Part shown: positions 24,210-36,276 of the stretch, piece after piece
Layout of the letters: every line of letters begins with the position of its first letter
How positions within the stretch are numbered: the first letter of the stretch is position 1
Assembly (NCBI GenBank): GCA_902363445.1
Contig: CABJAB010000003.1
Coordinates: 62,001 to 126,000, forward strand
From: Lachnospiraceae bacterium
GTDB lineage: Bacteria > Bacillota > Clostridia > Lachnospirales > Lachnospiraceae
Direction: 5' to 3'
Length of the DNA stretch: 64,000 nucleotides
The notes under the pieces: generated by a model
Database searches by the model: none
Told to the model about the DNA's origin: nothing
Seen by the model: the letters and a program-made list of their open reading frames with translations, nothing else
Position numbers and translations under genes: made by a program

Positions 24210-25649
24210 TCAGACAAGGAACCGGAACAGCTGCATGATGAGTCCAACCGCCCACATGGCCGGTTTCTTCCACCAGGGCAGGGATTTTGCCTCTTCCGGC
24301 CGCTCTCCTTCATAAGTATCCGCGTCCACTGCCTTCCGGCAGTACTGATGCAGCTCTTCCATATTGGCCGACAGCTGACTCGTAAGCTCTTCGCTTTTGA
24401 CCGCCACCATCATCTCTGTATCCATATAGGCGCTTCTCAGATCAAAATTGAATGAGCCTACTACGCTGATATCGTCGTCAATGATCACGGATTTTCCGTG
24501 GGTGGAGATCCCGCCGTCATATTCCAAGATTTCCATTCCTGTGCCCATTACCTTCTTTTTATTCCACAGATAATCGGCGGAGCCAAAGAAATTATCCCCG
24601 TTGTCAACGGAATTTATCATCATCTTCACATCTTCCACAGAGGACGCAACCTTTTCCAGCTCTCCATACATGTATTTATTGCATACTACGTAAGGGGTGT
24701 GGATCAGGACCCTCTCCTTCCCGCGCTTCATCAGCTCGCATACCTGCTGGAAGACAAGCGGCTGTTTTTCATAAATTCCGGTCTCCCCCGTCATCAAAAG
24801 GACACCCTTGGTAGCGACTGTTTTCTCCTCCAGAAGGCTTCCGTCGAAAGCCTCCGGATAGGCCTCCCGAAGCCCGTCATACCGCTTTGCCAGCTCTTCC
24901 CTCTTTTCTTTCACATTCTCCTTATCCGCCAGCTTTTCATTCTCATGGAAATACTTGCAGGCTTTAAGCCCCCACACTCCTTCAAAATATTCCCGCAGCT
25001 CGAACAGAGAGCTGTCTTTCGCGCCGGCCTGTTCCCATTCCGTATTGTAGATCAGAATCTCCCGGTCCAGGCTCTTATTGGCCGTATGGTAATCCCCCAG
25101 AAAATAGTCAAAGGTATTTCTGCCTCCCATGATGTAGGCCGTATGATCCGCGATCACATATTTATCGTGCATCCTTCCCTGGGTTTTCCAGGGAAGCAGA
25201 AGATTCAAAGGGTTATAGGCTTTCAGTTCGATATTGGGATGGGAGGACAGCGCATAGAAGGTTTCTTTTCCCTCCATACGGAGTACGGAGCTGATGCCGT
25301 CCACCAGAATCCTGATCTTCACCCCTTCATCGGCTTTATGTAACAGCATGGCGGCCAGATCCTCGGTACTCTCACCCGGCCTCATGTCAAAGGTCGAAAG
25401 GATGATCTCCTCTTTTGCTCCCTCCATCAGGCGCAGCCGCTCCGCCAGCGCGGCCCGGTTTGATTCCACGATGGCAGCCCGGTCCGCCGATGTATCCGAA
25501 TCCATAAACACATCTAGTTTTTCCCTCTGCCCGGCTGAAAGCACCGGCTTCGGATAATGTCCAAAAGGGGCGACCGCCCCAATGACCAGATAAAGAATAA
25601 TGCATATGATCAGCCACATGATAAGTCTCCGTATCCATTTTCCGCTCAT
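24210..25649 (-). CDS. Phospholipase D-family protein, cardiolipin synthase-like
   Basis: A 479-residue protein with an N-terminal membrane anchor (residues about 7-27). It carries two complete HKD motifs, MHDKYVIAD near residue 170 and THGKSVIIDD near residue 400, each followed by a GG/GS.N segment. Such proteins transfer phosphatidyl groups (cardiolipin synthesis) or hydrolyse phosphodiesters. The start overlaps the stop of the M50 protease gene as ATGA, so the genes are translationally coupled. It is the last gene of the MarR-M50-PLD operon. Confidence 0.9.
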   Translation of the reverse strand: MSGKWIRRLIMWLIICIILYLVIGAVAPFGHYPKPVLSAGQREKLDVFMDSDTSADRAAIVESNRAALAERLRLMEGAKEEIILSTFDMRPGESTEDLAAMLLHKADEGVKIRILVDGISSVLRMEGKETFYALSSHPNIELKAYNPLNLLLPWKTQGRMHDKYVIADHTAYIMGGRNTFDYFLGDYHTANKSLDREILIYNTEWEQAGAKDSSLFELREYFEGVWGLKACKYFHENEKLADKENVKEKREELAKRYDGLREAYPEAFDGSLLEEKTVATKGVLLMTGETGIYEKQPLVFQQVCELMKRGKERVLIHTPYVVCNKYMYGELEKVASSVEDVKMMINSVDNGDNFFGSADYLWNKKKVMGTGMEILEYDGGISTHGKSVIIDDDISVVGSFNFDLRSAYMDTEMMVAVKSEELTSQLSANMEELHQYCRKAVDADTYEGERPEEAKSLPWWKKPAMWAVGLIMQLFRFLV

Positions 25650-26353
25650 ATTGTCATACCACCATTCAGTTTGAACATGTCAATTCTCAGGATCTTCCGC
25701 ACCACTTTCCAAAAGCCGTTCAGAATCAGATTGCCGCCGGCGCTGAGCGGCACACTTAAAACCCCTAAAAACAGAAGCCCTGCCAGGATCCATACGCTGT
25801 ATCTCCTGATACGGGCAAAAAACCTTCCGGCTGCCGGCACGAGCTCCGCCAGAACCGTAGAGCCGTCCAGGGGCGGAAGCGGAATCAGGTTGAACAGACC
25901 CAGTCCCACGTTGATGACCGCCGAGTAGTAAAAAAGCTGCCGCAGATATCCCAGGATGCCCGGCAGACTGCCCTGCTTAAAGAGCAGGCCGTAAAGAAGC
26001 ATCGACAGAAAGGCCAGGATAAAATTCATGACCGGCCCCGCCAGAGCCACCAGCACCATATCTCTCCTGGGTTTTTTATAATTTCTCACATTTACCCGTA
26101 TGGGCTTTGCCCACCCAACATGAAACAGAAGCAGGCAGAGGGTTCCCCACAGGTCCAGGTGCCGGAACGGGTTCAGCGTAAGGCGTCCGTCCCGTTTTGG
26201 AGTCGGGTCTCCCAGGCGCACCGACATATAACCGTGGGCGAATTCATGGAATGATATCGCCAATAAAATAGCCGGGGCCGTATACATCAGCACTGTAAGC
26301 TGCCGGTACAGATAACTTCCCACCAGCAGATTCCTCAAAAAATACATATTCAC
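25646..26353 (-). CDS. Site-2 protease family (M50) membrane metalloprotease
   Basis: A 235-residue intramembrane zinc protease. The zinc motif HEFAHG lies in the first membrane helix (near residue 36) and the second metal-site motif NLIPLPPLDGS near residue 160. About five hydrophobic segments are seen. It belongs to the small YwhC/Rip-like group without a PDZ domain. It is coupled by ATGA overlaps to the MarR gene before and the PLD gene after. The cleaved substrate is unknown. Confidence 0.92.
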   Translation of the reverse strand: MNMYFLRNLLVGSYLYRQLTVLMYTAPAILLAISFHEFAHGYMSVRLGDPTPKRDGRLTLNPFRHLDLWGTLCLLLFHVGWAKPIRVNVRNYKKPRRDMVLVALAGPVMNFILAFLSMLLYGLLFKQGSLPGILGYLRQLFYYSAVINVGLGLFNLIPLPPLDGSTVLAELVPAAGRFFARIRRYSVWILAGLLFLGVLSVPLSAGGNLILNGFWKVVRKILRIDMFKLNGGMTI

Positions 26354-26808
26354 TCCATCCCTTCATATGCTGCTTTCAAATTCTTTGATATTTTTTCCTG
26401 GCTGTTCATCAGACTTAAAAATTCCTCCGAGGACAAGCCCTCAAACATCACCCGGACAAACTCGGCCTGCACAAGATGTCCCTGTTCCACGACTCTCTGC
26501 CCTTCCTTTGTCAGGCGCAGATGGACATTTCTCTTCCGGCCGGGCTGCTTTTCCAAAAACCCTCTCCTGCACAAAGCTTCTATGGCAATGGACACATGGG
26601 ATTTTGGAAACATGCCAATCTCAGCTATGTCCCGCGCCGTATCATAGCCCGGATAATTGGCCAGGAACATGATGATGTCCATTTCCCTGACCGTAAGTCT
26701 GTATTCCCGGCACAGACCGCCCATCATTTTTTCATATACCTTTTTCCGGTAACGGCTGACCGTCAGTATTTCAATTGCAGACTGCATAAGCACCACCTCA
26801 TGGTTCAA
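26350..26808 (-). CDS. MarR-family transcriptional regulator
   Basis: A 152-residue winged-helix regulator. The recognition region FPKSHVSIAIEALCRRGFLEKQPGRKRNVHLRLTKEG is typical. It leads the MarR-M50-PLD operon, and its own promoter contains an inverted repeat, so autoregulation is likely. The inducing signal is unknown; membrane stress is a reasonable guess from the partners. Confidence 0.9.
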   Translation of the reverse strand: MNHEVVLMQSAIEILTVSRYRKKVYEKMMGGLCREYRLTVREMDIIMFLANYPGYDTARDIAEIGMFPKSHVSIAIEALCRRGFLEKQPGRKRNVHLRLTKEGQRVVEQGHLVQAEFVRVMFEGLSSEEFLSLMNSQEKISKNLKAAYEGME

Positions 26809-26825
26809 AAAAGAACTATAAGGAC

Positions 26826-26853
26826 ATTATACCGATAATAAGGTATTTGTCAA
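26826..26853 (-). promoter_or_regulatory. Consensus promoter with overlapping operator for the MarR operon
   Basis: TTGACA (26848-26853), 16 bp spacer, TATAAT (26826-26831), minus strand. An inverted repeat ATACC-N8-GGTAT at 26829-26846 fills the spacer and touches the -10, the usual place for a MarR repressor site. Confidence 0.82.
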
Positions 26854-26884
26854 CAAGGAAGTTCAGACAACCTTCCTATGGAAT

Positions 26885-26932
26885 AAAAAAGCTTCCGGCA
26901 CGTTTCCCGCGATGCCAGAAGCCTTCTTTTAT
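26885..26932 (-). terminator. Rho-independent terminator of the threonine aldolase unit
   Basis: Minus-strand stem AGGCTTCTGGCA/TGCCGGAAGCTT followed by TTTTTATT, directly after the stop at 26934. Confidence 0.85.
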
Positions 26933-26933
26933 T

Positions 26934-27959
26934 CTATGCCAGATATTCCGTTAATGCCTCAAGGATCACATCCATATCCTCCCGATCCACGCCGGCGTTG
27001 GTCACCATCCGGAAAAGTCCTCCGTCCTCCGGATTGGTTTTTATCCCTCTTTGCAGCAGCCACATCGGAAGTCTTTTCCTGATTTCCTCTTCCCTGTCTA
27101 TCCGGAAAAAGACCATATTGATCTGTACCGCATCCTTTTCACAATCGACGCCCGGGATTTTGCTCAGCCCCTCTGCCAGGTATCTGGCGTTCTCGTGGTC
27201 AATATGCAGGCGCTTCGGCATTTCCCGGACTGCGATCAGGCCCGGAGCCGCCAGCACTCCCGCCTGCCGCATGCCTCCGCCCAGAAGCTTCCGGTTTTTT
27301 CTGGCTTTTGCAATGAACTCTTTCTTTCCAGCCAGGACACTCCCCACCGGAGCACAGAGACCCTTGGAAAGGCAGCAGGACACAGAATCCACGTACTGCG
27401 TGATTTCTTTTACGTCAACCTCCTGCGCCACAGCCGCGTTAAAGCACCGGGCGCCGTCCATGTGGACCGGTATCCCATGGCGTCCAGCCATTTCGTAAAT
27501 CCGCCTCATATTCTCCACCGGCACCACCCTGCCGTTTGCCAAAGCATTTTCCAGACAGATCAGAGCCGTCTCCGGGCAGTGGATATCCTCTCCGCGGATG
27601 GCCCTTTCAATCTGGCCGCAATCTGGGATCCCGTCCTTAAAATGCAGCGTACGCATATTGGCCCCGGAAAGCACCGCTACCGCTCCCACTTCATGTTCAT
27701 AGATATGCGCCATATCACTGACGATGATCTCATTGCCCCGGTTCGTCCAGCTCATGATCGCCGCCTGATTGCACTGGGTACCGCTGGGAAAAAACAAAGC
27801 CGCCTCCTTGCCCAGAATCTCAGCCGCCGTCCGCTCCAAATCATTCACGGTTGGATCGTCGCCATATACATCGTCGCCTACCGGGCACTCCGCCATAGCC
27901 TTCCGCATCTCATCGGTCGGCACGGTCACCGTGTCGCTCCTCACATCAATCACTTTCAT
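26934..27959 (-). CDS. Threonine aldolase family PLP enzyme (GLY1/LtaE type)
   Basis: PLP-dependent cleavage of L-threonine or L-allo-threonine (or another beta-hydroxy amino acid) to glycine and an aldehyde. It is 341 residues with the N-terminal [37 protein letters not shown] (Asp binding the PLP nitrogen) and the Schiff-base Lys in [17 protein letters not shown] precedes the start. It follows the YheO-type regulator gene by 34 nt and is closed by a terminator. The divergent threonine-synthase-like gene points to a shared amino-acid substrate. Confidence 0.92.
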   Translation of the reverse strand: MKVIDVRSDTVTVPTDEMRKAMAECPVGDDVYGDDPTVNDLERTAAEILGKEAALFFPSGTQCNQAAIMSWTNRGNEIIVSDMAHIYEHEVGAVAVLSGANMRTLHFKDGIPDCGQIERAIRGEDIHCPETALICLENALANGRVVPVENMRRIYEMAGRHGIPVHMDGARCFNAAVAQEVDVKEITQYVDSVSCCLSKGLCAPVGSVLAGKKEFIAKARKNRKLLGGGMRQAGVLAAPGLIAVREMPKRLHIDHENARYLAEGLSKIPGVDCEKDAVQINMVFFRIDREEEIRKRLPMWLLQRGIKTNPEDGGLFRMVTNAGVDREDMDVILEALTEYLA

Positions 27960-27993
27960 CTTACTCTCCTCCTGTTTTTTATGAAATCGCGGC

Positions 27994-28656
27994 TCATTGT
28001 CCGCCGCGCATCACTTCATTCAAATACCGGTACACCGACGACTCGGAGATCTGCAGCCACTCGGAAACGACCGTAACGCTTCCTTTCAGCCCAAAACATC
28101 CTCTGTCATAAAGCTCTTTTACGAACCTGCGCTTCTCAGCGGCTTTCAGACGCTCCGGCGGAAGTGAGAACAGCTCGCAGACACTCTCATAGGTCTGTGC
28201 CAGAAGCGCCTCCCGGGACACGGTGAAATTTTCCGCCGCGCAGGGAACCGAAGCTGCTTCAGGACTCGTTTCCCCTCCCACCATGATCATGGCGTCCAGC
28301 GCTTCCCTGGCAGATAAAAACGCCGAGACATCTATATTGATGCAAAGCATCCCAACAATCTCACGGCCCTCCCGGATAAAATAAGTACTGCTCCGGTAGG
28401 TGGCCGGGCCTCCTTTCGTCCTGCCCACATAATTGACCGCAAAAGGCCGGTCCACATAGGATTTATTGTGCAGGACCATCAATGCCATATCTGTGATCGC
28501 GTCCCCCGCCTTCCGTCCCGTGAGGGTATGGCTGCTCACCGCGACGACCGAATGGTTCAGGTCACTCAGGTCATGCAGAATGACCTCGCAGTTCCTTCCG
28601 ATGACCTGCGCGATATATTCTACCATCGGTATATATTGTTCCACCGTCTTGTTCAT
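27994..28656 (-). CDS. YheO-type PAS/HTH transcriptional regulator
   Basis: A 220-residue regulator. The N-terminal YheO-like PAS domain (residues about 5-115) contains CEVILHDLSDLNHSVVAVSSH and IVGMLCINIDV. The C-terminal helix-turn-helix is near residues 175-215 (RGCFGLKGSVTVVSEWLQISESSVYRYLNE). A relative, DauR, controls D-arginine use. It is co-transcribed with threonine aldolase and divergent from the M24 peptidase operon. The 401-bp region between them holds repeats that may be its operators. Confidence 0.9.
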   Translation of the reverse strand: MNKTVEQYIPMVEYIAQVIGRNCEVILHDLSDLNHSVVAVSSHTLTGRKAGDAITDMALMVLHNKSYVDRPFAVNYVGRTKGGPATYRSSTYFIREGREIVGMLCINIDVSAFLSAREALDAMIMVGGETSPEAASVPCAAENFTVSREALLAQTYESVCELFSLPPERLKAAEKRRFVKELYDRGCFGLKGSVTVVSEWLQISESSVYRYLNEVMRGGQ

Positions 28657-28882
28657 CCTGGCCCTTTCCTCTTCTCATTCATCGTTCCAGTGTCATCCGT
28701 GCCCGGCAAGCCGGAATTTACAGTTCTATGTCAACACAATAATTTTCGTCAATCAAAATCGTCTCTCCAATAATTTTTGCGCAAGCACCGTTTTTCCTGT
28801 GTGTGACGCACATGCAATTAATCTGTTTATCTCATTCTGCAGGTTCGCCAGAAATCTGCCTGCATGTGCACCATCTTTTAAA

Positions 28883-28910
28883 TAGTATTATAATCTAGTT
28901 TATAATACTA
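28883..28910. repeat. 28-bp AT-rich inverted repeat
   Basis: Arms TAGTATTATAA and TTATAATACTA with a 6-nt spacer. A TATAAT-like hexamer occurs in each direction, so it could be an operator that covers one or two promoters. Confidence 0.6.
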
Positions 28911-28945
28911 TAATAACACCGTCAACGGATTTATCCGAAAATTAA

Positions 28946-28979
28946 TAATTTTTTATTGTAAATCAGTAATTTTTTATTG
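28946..28979 (+). repeat. Two direct copies of TAATTTTTTATTG, 21 bp apart
   Basis: Copies at 28946-28958 and 28967-28979. The 21-bp period is two helical turns, so both copies face the same side of DNA. The second copy overlaps the -35 of the M24 operon. Candidate regulator half-sites. Confidence 0.6.
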
Positions 28980-29005
28980 ATTTCTTCACCGGCATATGAT
29001 ACATT
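28977..29005 (+). promoter_or_regulatory. Predicted promoter of the M24 peptidase operon
   Basis: TTGATT, 17 bp, TACATT, with extended -10 TG (TGATACATT). About 50 nt before the ATG. Confidence 0.65.
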
Positions 29006-29057
29006 CAAACCATAAGATATCGGTCTGAATTTCCTCACTGAAAGGAGTTGATTCTCA

Positions 29058-30251
29058 ATGGATCCAAACGTTTCCTTGTCCGCTTTCCGCCTCCAGAGAG
29101 CCGTGTCCGTATGCGGTCTTCATTCCCTGGAGCTTCTGGTCGCTTCCCTCCCGGAAAACGTGGAATATCTGTCCGGTTATTTCCCTGTCAGTGTATCCGC
29201 GCTGTATTCCGCCGAAGCCTATCTGGTATTTAAGCCGTCCACCGGTGAAAAGGCGCTGATAACCTCCGCGGCGGACGCTCCTACTTTAACAGAGCTCGGT
29301 TTTGAGGGGACCTTGTTTCCCGTCGGAAGCTTCTGCTTCCGCTATGAAGATGGGGACACTGTCTCTGATTCTGTCAGGGAACAGCTGAAGATCCGGTACG
29401 ACTCGGTTTCCGACGCGCTGGCTTCCGCGATCACCGCCCTTGGGTTTTCCGGAGGGCGGATCGCAATGGACGAAAGCCGGATGCCGGTCGGCACCTGGAA
29501 CCAGGTCAGAAAGGCTTTTCCGGATGCAGATTTTATAGAAGGCGCACCCGTCTTCCGTCAGATCAAATATATCAAGCATCCGGACGAAACCGCGCTGATA
29601 AAAAAATCCACCAATATCACGGAGGCTTCCTTTCAAAGTCTTCTGCCGCTCATCCGGCAGGGGATCAGCGAAGAAGAAATGTGCCAGGCCTTTTATAAGG
29701 GGGTCATGGACCAGGGGGCCATGCCTTATTTCTGTACGGCCACGGTCGACAAGCGTTCCGCTTTTGTGGATACCTATAACCATCCCCTATCCACGGTGAA
29801 AGAAGGCTCTGTCATCCGTTTTGACTTCGGATGTATTTACAAGGGATTCCGTTCCGATATCGCCCGAACAGTCATAGCCGGTGAAAATGAAAAAGCCGCC
29901 CGTTATTACTGCGGTATTCTGGAAGGGGAAGAAGCGGCCATTTCTGCCCTTCGCCCGGGCGTCACAGCCGGTGAGATCTTTGATACGGCCGTCGCGGCCG
30001 TCCGAAAGACCATCCCCCACTATGACCGGCATCACTGCGGGCACGGCATCGGGCTGGCCTGCTATGATCTGCCTTCTATATGTCCAGGAAGTGACGTTCC
30101 GATTGAAAAGGACATGGTGCTGTGCATCGAGACTCCATACTACGAACTCGGCTGGGGCGGCGTCCAGGTGGAAGATACGGTCCTTGTGACGGGACAGGGC
30201 GCCGAGTATCTGACAGAATCGTCCCGTGAATTAATCTATGTGGAGGTATAA
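29058..30251 (+). CDS. M24-family metallopeptidase, Xaa-Pro aminopeptidase/dipeptidase-like
   Basis: A 397-residue two-domain protein. The N-terminal creatinase-like domain covers residues 1-150, then the pita-bread catalytic domain carries all five metal ligands: Asp in RFDFGC, Asp in FRSDIART, His in HHCGHGIGL, Glu in CIETPYY and Glu in VQVEDTV. It releases N-terminal residues from proline-containing peptides, or acts on a related amide. AAAGGAG precedes the ATG. It is 2 nt before the next start and divergent from the regulator pair. Confidence 0.92.
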   Translation: MDPNVSLSAFRLQRAVSVCGLHSLELLVASLPENVEYLSGYFPVSVSALYSAEAYLVFKPSTGEKALITSAADAPTLTELGFEGTLFPVGSFCFRYEDGDTVSDSVREQLKIRYDSVSDALASAITALGFSGGRIAMDESRMPVGTWNQVRKAFPDADFIEGAPVFRQIKYIKHPDETALIKKSTNITEASFQSLLPLIRQGISEEEMCQAFYKGVMDQGAMPYFCTATVDKRSAFVDTYNHPLSTVKEGSVIRFDFGCIYKGFRSDIARTVIAGENEKAARYYCGILEGEEAAISALRPGVTAGEIFDTAVAAVRKTIPHYDRHHCGHGIGLACYDLPSICPGSDVPIEKDMVLCIETPYYELGWGGVQVEDTVLVTGQGAEYLTESSRELIYVEV

Positions 30252-30253
30252 GA

Positions 30254-31531
30254 ATGACATTTTTTACAAAGAAAACCGTATGTGTAGCCTGCGGGCACGA
30301 GGTTTCCGGAGACGAAATCTTCGAGGGCTGCCCCAAATGCAGGGAGCGGGGCATCTCTGCCAATCTCTCCACCAAATATGACTTCAGCGGATACAGCCCG
30401 AAGGAGCTAAAGGATATCTACTACAATGCGCCGAAAGCGAAAGGACTATGGACTCACCGCGCGTTCCTCCCCATTGACGACGATATAGAACCCGTCTCCA
30501 TCGGAGAGGGCAATACGCCTCTTATCCATTGTAAATCCCTCGGAAAAGCACTCGGACTCAAAAACCTGTACATAAAAAATGAATCGCAGAACCCCACCTG
30601 GTCTTATAAGGACCGTCTGGCCGCGGTAGGTGTGACCAGAGCAAAGCAGGAAAAAGCCGTGGCCGTCACAGTTTCTTCCACCGGAAATCACGGCGCAGCC
30701 ACGGCCGCCATGTGTGCCGCCGCGGATATCCCCTGTGTGGTGTTCACCGTCGCCCAGGTCCCCCAGACTATGAAGACTCTGATGCAGTCCTATGGAGCCA
30801 GTGTCATCGTCACTCCCACCATGGAGGACCGCTGGATTCTCAGTAAAAAATGCGTGAAAGAGAAGAATTGGTATCCGCTGACCGGATTCCTGAACCCTTC
30901 CATCGGCAGCAATCCTTACGGCGTCGACGGCTACAAGACCATAACCTTTGAGATCTTTGACGAACTCGGAGAACTGCCGGACTACATTTCCGTACCGTGC
31001 GCCCACTCTGACGGACTATATGGGATTTGGAAAGGCGCCAGAGATCTGGTGGAAGCCGGAATCACGCAAAAACAGACGCGCATGGTCGCCGCGGAGGTCT
31101 ACGGTTCCCTGAAAAAATCCCTGGAACTCCATTCCGAAGGCACCGTCGCCGTGCCGACGGACGGCTGGAGTGTTTCCTTTTCCATCGGAGGCGGAAAAGC
31201 CACCCATCAGGGCTACATGGCGTTAAAAGAATCCAACGGCCTCGCCCATTTCAGCAGCGATCCAGAAACCATGGAAATGCAGCTTCTCCTCGGCAGGCAT
31301 GAAGGTATTTATGCAGAAGCTTCCTCTGTTACTTCCCTTGTGGTGATAAAAAAACTGGTCGATGAGGGCAAGATCGATCCCGACGCGAAAATCGTCGCCA
31401 TCATCACCTCCAGCGGCCTAAAGGATCCGGCAGCAACAGCCGGATATCTTCCTGAAGTTCCCGTCATCAAACCAGAAATCGGCTCATTAAAGGAAGCTTT
31501 AGAAAAATATTATCATGTGAATCTCCTTTGA
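30254..31531 (+). CDS. Threonine synthase-like PLP lyase with N-terminal zinc ribbon
   Basis: A 425-residue fold-type II PLP enzyme. CVACG..CPKC near residues 11-32 forms a zinc ribbon. The Schiff-base Lys lies in NPTWSYKDRLA, the phosphate loop in SSTGNHGAA, and a C-terminal ITSSGLKDP is present. Threonine synthases share this layout. However, the gene sits with a threonine aldolase, a peptidase and a dedicated regulator, not with hom or thrB, so a catabolic beta-replacing or eliminating role is possible. It is co-transcribed with the M24 gene and ends in a terminator. Confidence 0.88.
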   Translation: MTFFTKKTVCVACGHEVSGDEIFEGCPKCRERGISANLSTKYDFSGYSPKELKDIYYNAPKAKGLWTHRAFLPIDDDIEPVSIGEGNTPLIHCKSLGKALGLKNLYIKNESQNPTWSYKDRLAAVGVTRAKQEKAVAVTVSSTGNHGAATAAMCAAADIPCVVFTVAQVPQTMKTLMQSYGASVIVTPTMEDRWILSKKCVKEKNWYPLTGFLNPSIGSNPYGVDGYKTITFEIFDELGELPDYISVPCAHSDGLYGIWKGARDLVEAGITQKQTRMVAAEVYGSLKKSLELHSEGTVAVPTDGWSVSFSIGGGKATHQGYMALKESNGLAHFSSDPETMEMQLLLGRHEGIYAEASSVTSLVVIKKLVDEGKIDPDAKIVAIITSSGLKDPAATAGYLPEVPVIKPEIGSLKEALEKYYHVNLL

Positions 31532-31565
31532 TCACAAAAACCTGTCCGTGATATATGAATCAGAG

Positions 31566-31597
31566 CGGCCGCCCCTTCCCGGGCGGCCGTTTGATTT
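31566..31597 (+). terminator. Rho-independent terminator
   Basis: Stem CGGCCGCCC/GGGCGGCCG followed by TTTGATTT. It lies between the convergent threonine-synthase-like and RluA-type genes. Confidence 0.85.
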
Positions 31598-31604
31598 CCT
31601 ATGT

Positions 31605-32516
31605 TCATAGCCGGCAGGCGCCTGATGGTCCATACAGCACACGCCGCATATCTTCCGGAAGCGGAGCAGAAAAATCCATCTCCTCTCCGGTGATGGGATG
31701 CCTAAAAGCCAAACGGGCCGAATGGAGCGCCTGCCTGCCGATATGTTCCATATCCGGGTTATAAAGATAATCCCCGATCAGCGGAAAACCCAGATACTTC
31801 ATATGGATCCTGATCTGATGCGTCCTTCCAGTCTCCAGCCGCAGGGAGATCAGGCTGTGCCCGTTCTTCTCCTCCAGCAGCCGGTAGTGGGTGACCGCCG
31901 TCTCTCCGTTTTTAAAATCCACTTCACGTTCTATGATGGAACCCGGCTTCCGCGAAAGAGGAGCGTCAATGGTGCCCTCCGGCGGCTCCACACGGCCGCG
32001 CGCGACAGCCAGATATTCCCGGTGTATCTCCCGCCGGACAGCCATGGAAGACAGTATGCCCGAGCTGAGCATATGCTTGGCTATTACCGTCAGCCCTGAG
32101 GTATCGCGGTCCAGCCGGTTGGTGCACCGAAAAATAAATGGCTTTCCCTGCTCTTTGTAATACCAGGCCAGAGCGTTCGCCAGTGAATTCGTGTAATTAT
32201 TCATGGAAGGATGAGTGGGCATACCGGCCGGCTTGTTCACCACGAGAATATCCTCGTCTTCGTAGACCAGTTCCACGGGAAGCGGCACCGGCACGATCTT
32301 TTCAGAGGATTCCGTCTCACAGATATGAACCGTGAGCTCATCTCCCGGGGCCAGCCGTCTGTTCATATGACAGCAGGACCCATTCAGCATCACTCCGTCC
32401 TGTGTTTTTTTCAGCCGAATGAGATTCTGCCTGGAATATCCCCTGCGTCTCAAATATTGTTCTACTTTTAGCTCCGCTTCTTTATCGGCAATCCTGTAAG
32501 TCAGAGTACGGTTCAT
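31605..32516 (-). CDS. RluA-family pseudouridine synthase
   Basis: Converts uridine to pseudouridine in rRNA or tRNA. It is 303 residues from the ATG at 32516 (GGAG upstream); an earlier in-frame ATG at 32582 would add an atypical N-terminus. An S4-like RNA-binding part covers residues about 10-70 (LKVEQYLRRRGYSRQNLIRLKK). The catalytic Asp sits in NRLDRDTSGL, followed by HREYLA and LETGRTHQIRIHM. It is downstream of the phospho-beta-glucosidase gene on the same strand but probably separate in function. Confidence 0.93.
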   Translation of the reverse strand: MNRTLTYRIADKEAELKVEQYLRRRGYSRQNLIRLKKTQDGVMLNGSCCHMNRRLAPGDELTVHICETESSEKIVPVPLPVELVYEDEDILVVNKPAGMPTHPSMNNYTNSLANALAWYYKEQGKPFIFRCTNRLDRDTSGLTVIAKHMLSSGILSSMAVRREIHREYLAVARGRVEPPEGTIDAPLSRKPGSIIEREVDFKNGETAVTHYRLLEEKNGHSLISLRLETGRTHQIRIHMKYLGFPLIGDYLYNPDMEHIGRQALHSARLAFRHPITGEEMDFSAPLPEDMRRVLYGPSGACRL

Positions 32517-32597
32517 GATCACATTCTCCAGTATTTTCTGTATCCTATCATACATCATTTCCGGAAGTTTTGCAGCATCCATCTGCTCTTTCTCTGT

Positions 32598-35928
<3,331 letters not shown>

Positions 35929-36276
35929 GCCAGCTATCTCCTCCTATTCTAACTGTATTTCATCTCCGATGCTATGGCCGCAGGCTGGGACAAAAGAAAT
36001 GAATGTACATATTTTGTCCTCTGCTGTTCCTACAAAGTAAGTGTGCCGCCAATATGGGAGTTTTATGTATGCTTCAAATATCTTTACAGATAATAAAATA
36101 CTCGGAAACCCTAAAGGTCCCGAGTATTTCTAATTATAATACAAAATACTTTTTGGAATCATTCATAATAAGTTCCGATTAAGCTCCAGTTAGACACCGG
36201 CAGAAGTTCCGGACCGTCACGATTCCATCATAAGGCGAGCGCCGCAAAGATCGTGGATATCTGAATCACCTTAATT
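35929..36276. other. Intergenic, 348 bp: leader of the beta-glucoside operon
   Basis: No gene seen. On the minus strand it contains the hairpin 36097-36128 and an inverted repeat GGACAAAA...TTTTGTCC (35988-36019) about 60 nt before the PTS start. A TATAAT upstream of the hairpin has no good -35. Confidence 0.55.
36097..36128 (-). terminator. Hairpin in the PTS leader
   Basis: Stem AATACTCGG/CCGAGTATT with a 14-nt loop and TTATTATC after it. It is either a terminator of the upstream small membrane-protein gene or an attenuator for the PTS operon. Confidence 0.6.

Larger units (their letters stand above)
28657..29057. other. Intergenic, 401 bp: divergent regulatory region with palindrome and phased direct repeats
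   Basis: No coding sequence seen. It holds an 11-bp-arm palindrome (28883-28910), two 13-bp direct repeats 21 bp apart (28946 and 28967) and the promoter of the M24 operon. The minus-strand promoter for the regulator is not certain. Confidence 0.65.

Noticed and set aside
28799..28815. TGTGTGACGCACA palindrome near the YheO-type gene, similar to the TTGTG...CACAA sites
   Set aside because: The outer arms do not match (TGTG only) and the locus is functionally separate; not counted as a fourth copy.
36135..36260. Minus-strand in-frame stretch ending ...PVSNWSLIGTYYE before the PTS leader
   Set aside because: Only about 22 codons between two stops, without a start; too short to support a gene remnant.
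35929..36276. LicT/BglG antiterminator RNA target in the PTS leader
   Set aside because: No stretch matched the GGATTGT...GGCAAAACC pattern; left unassigned.
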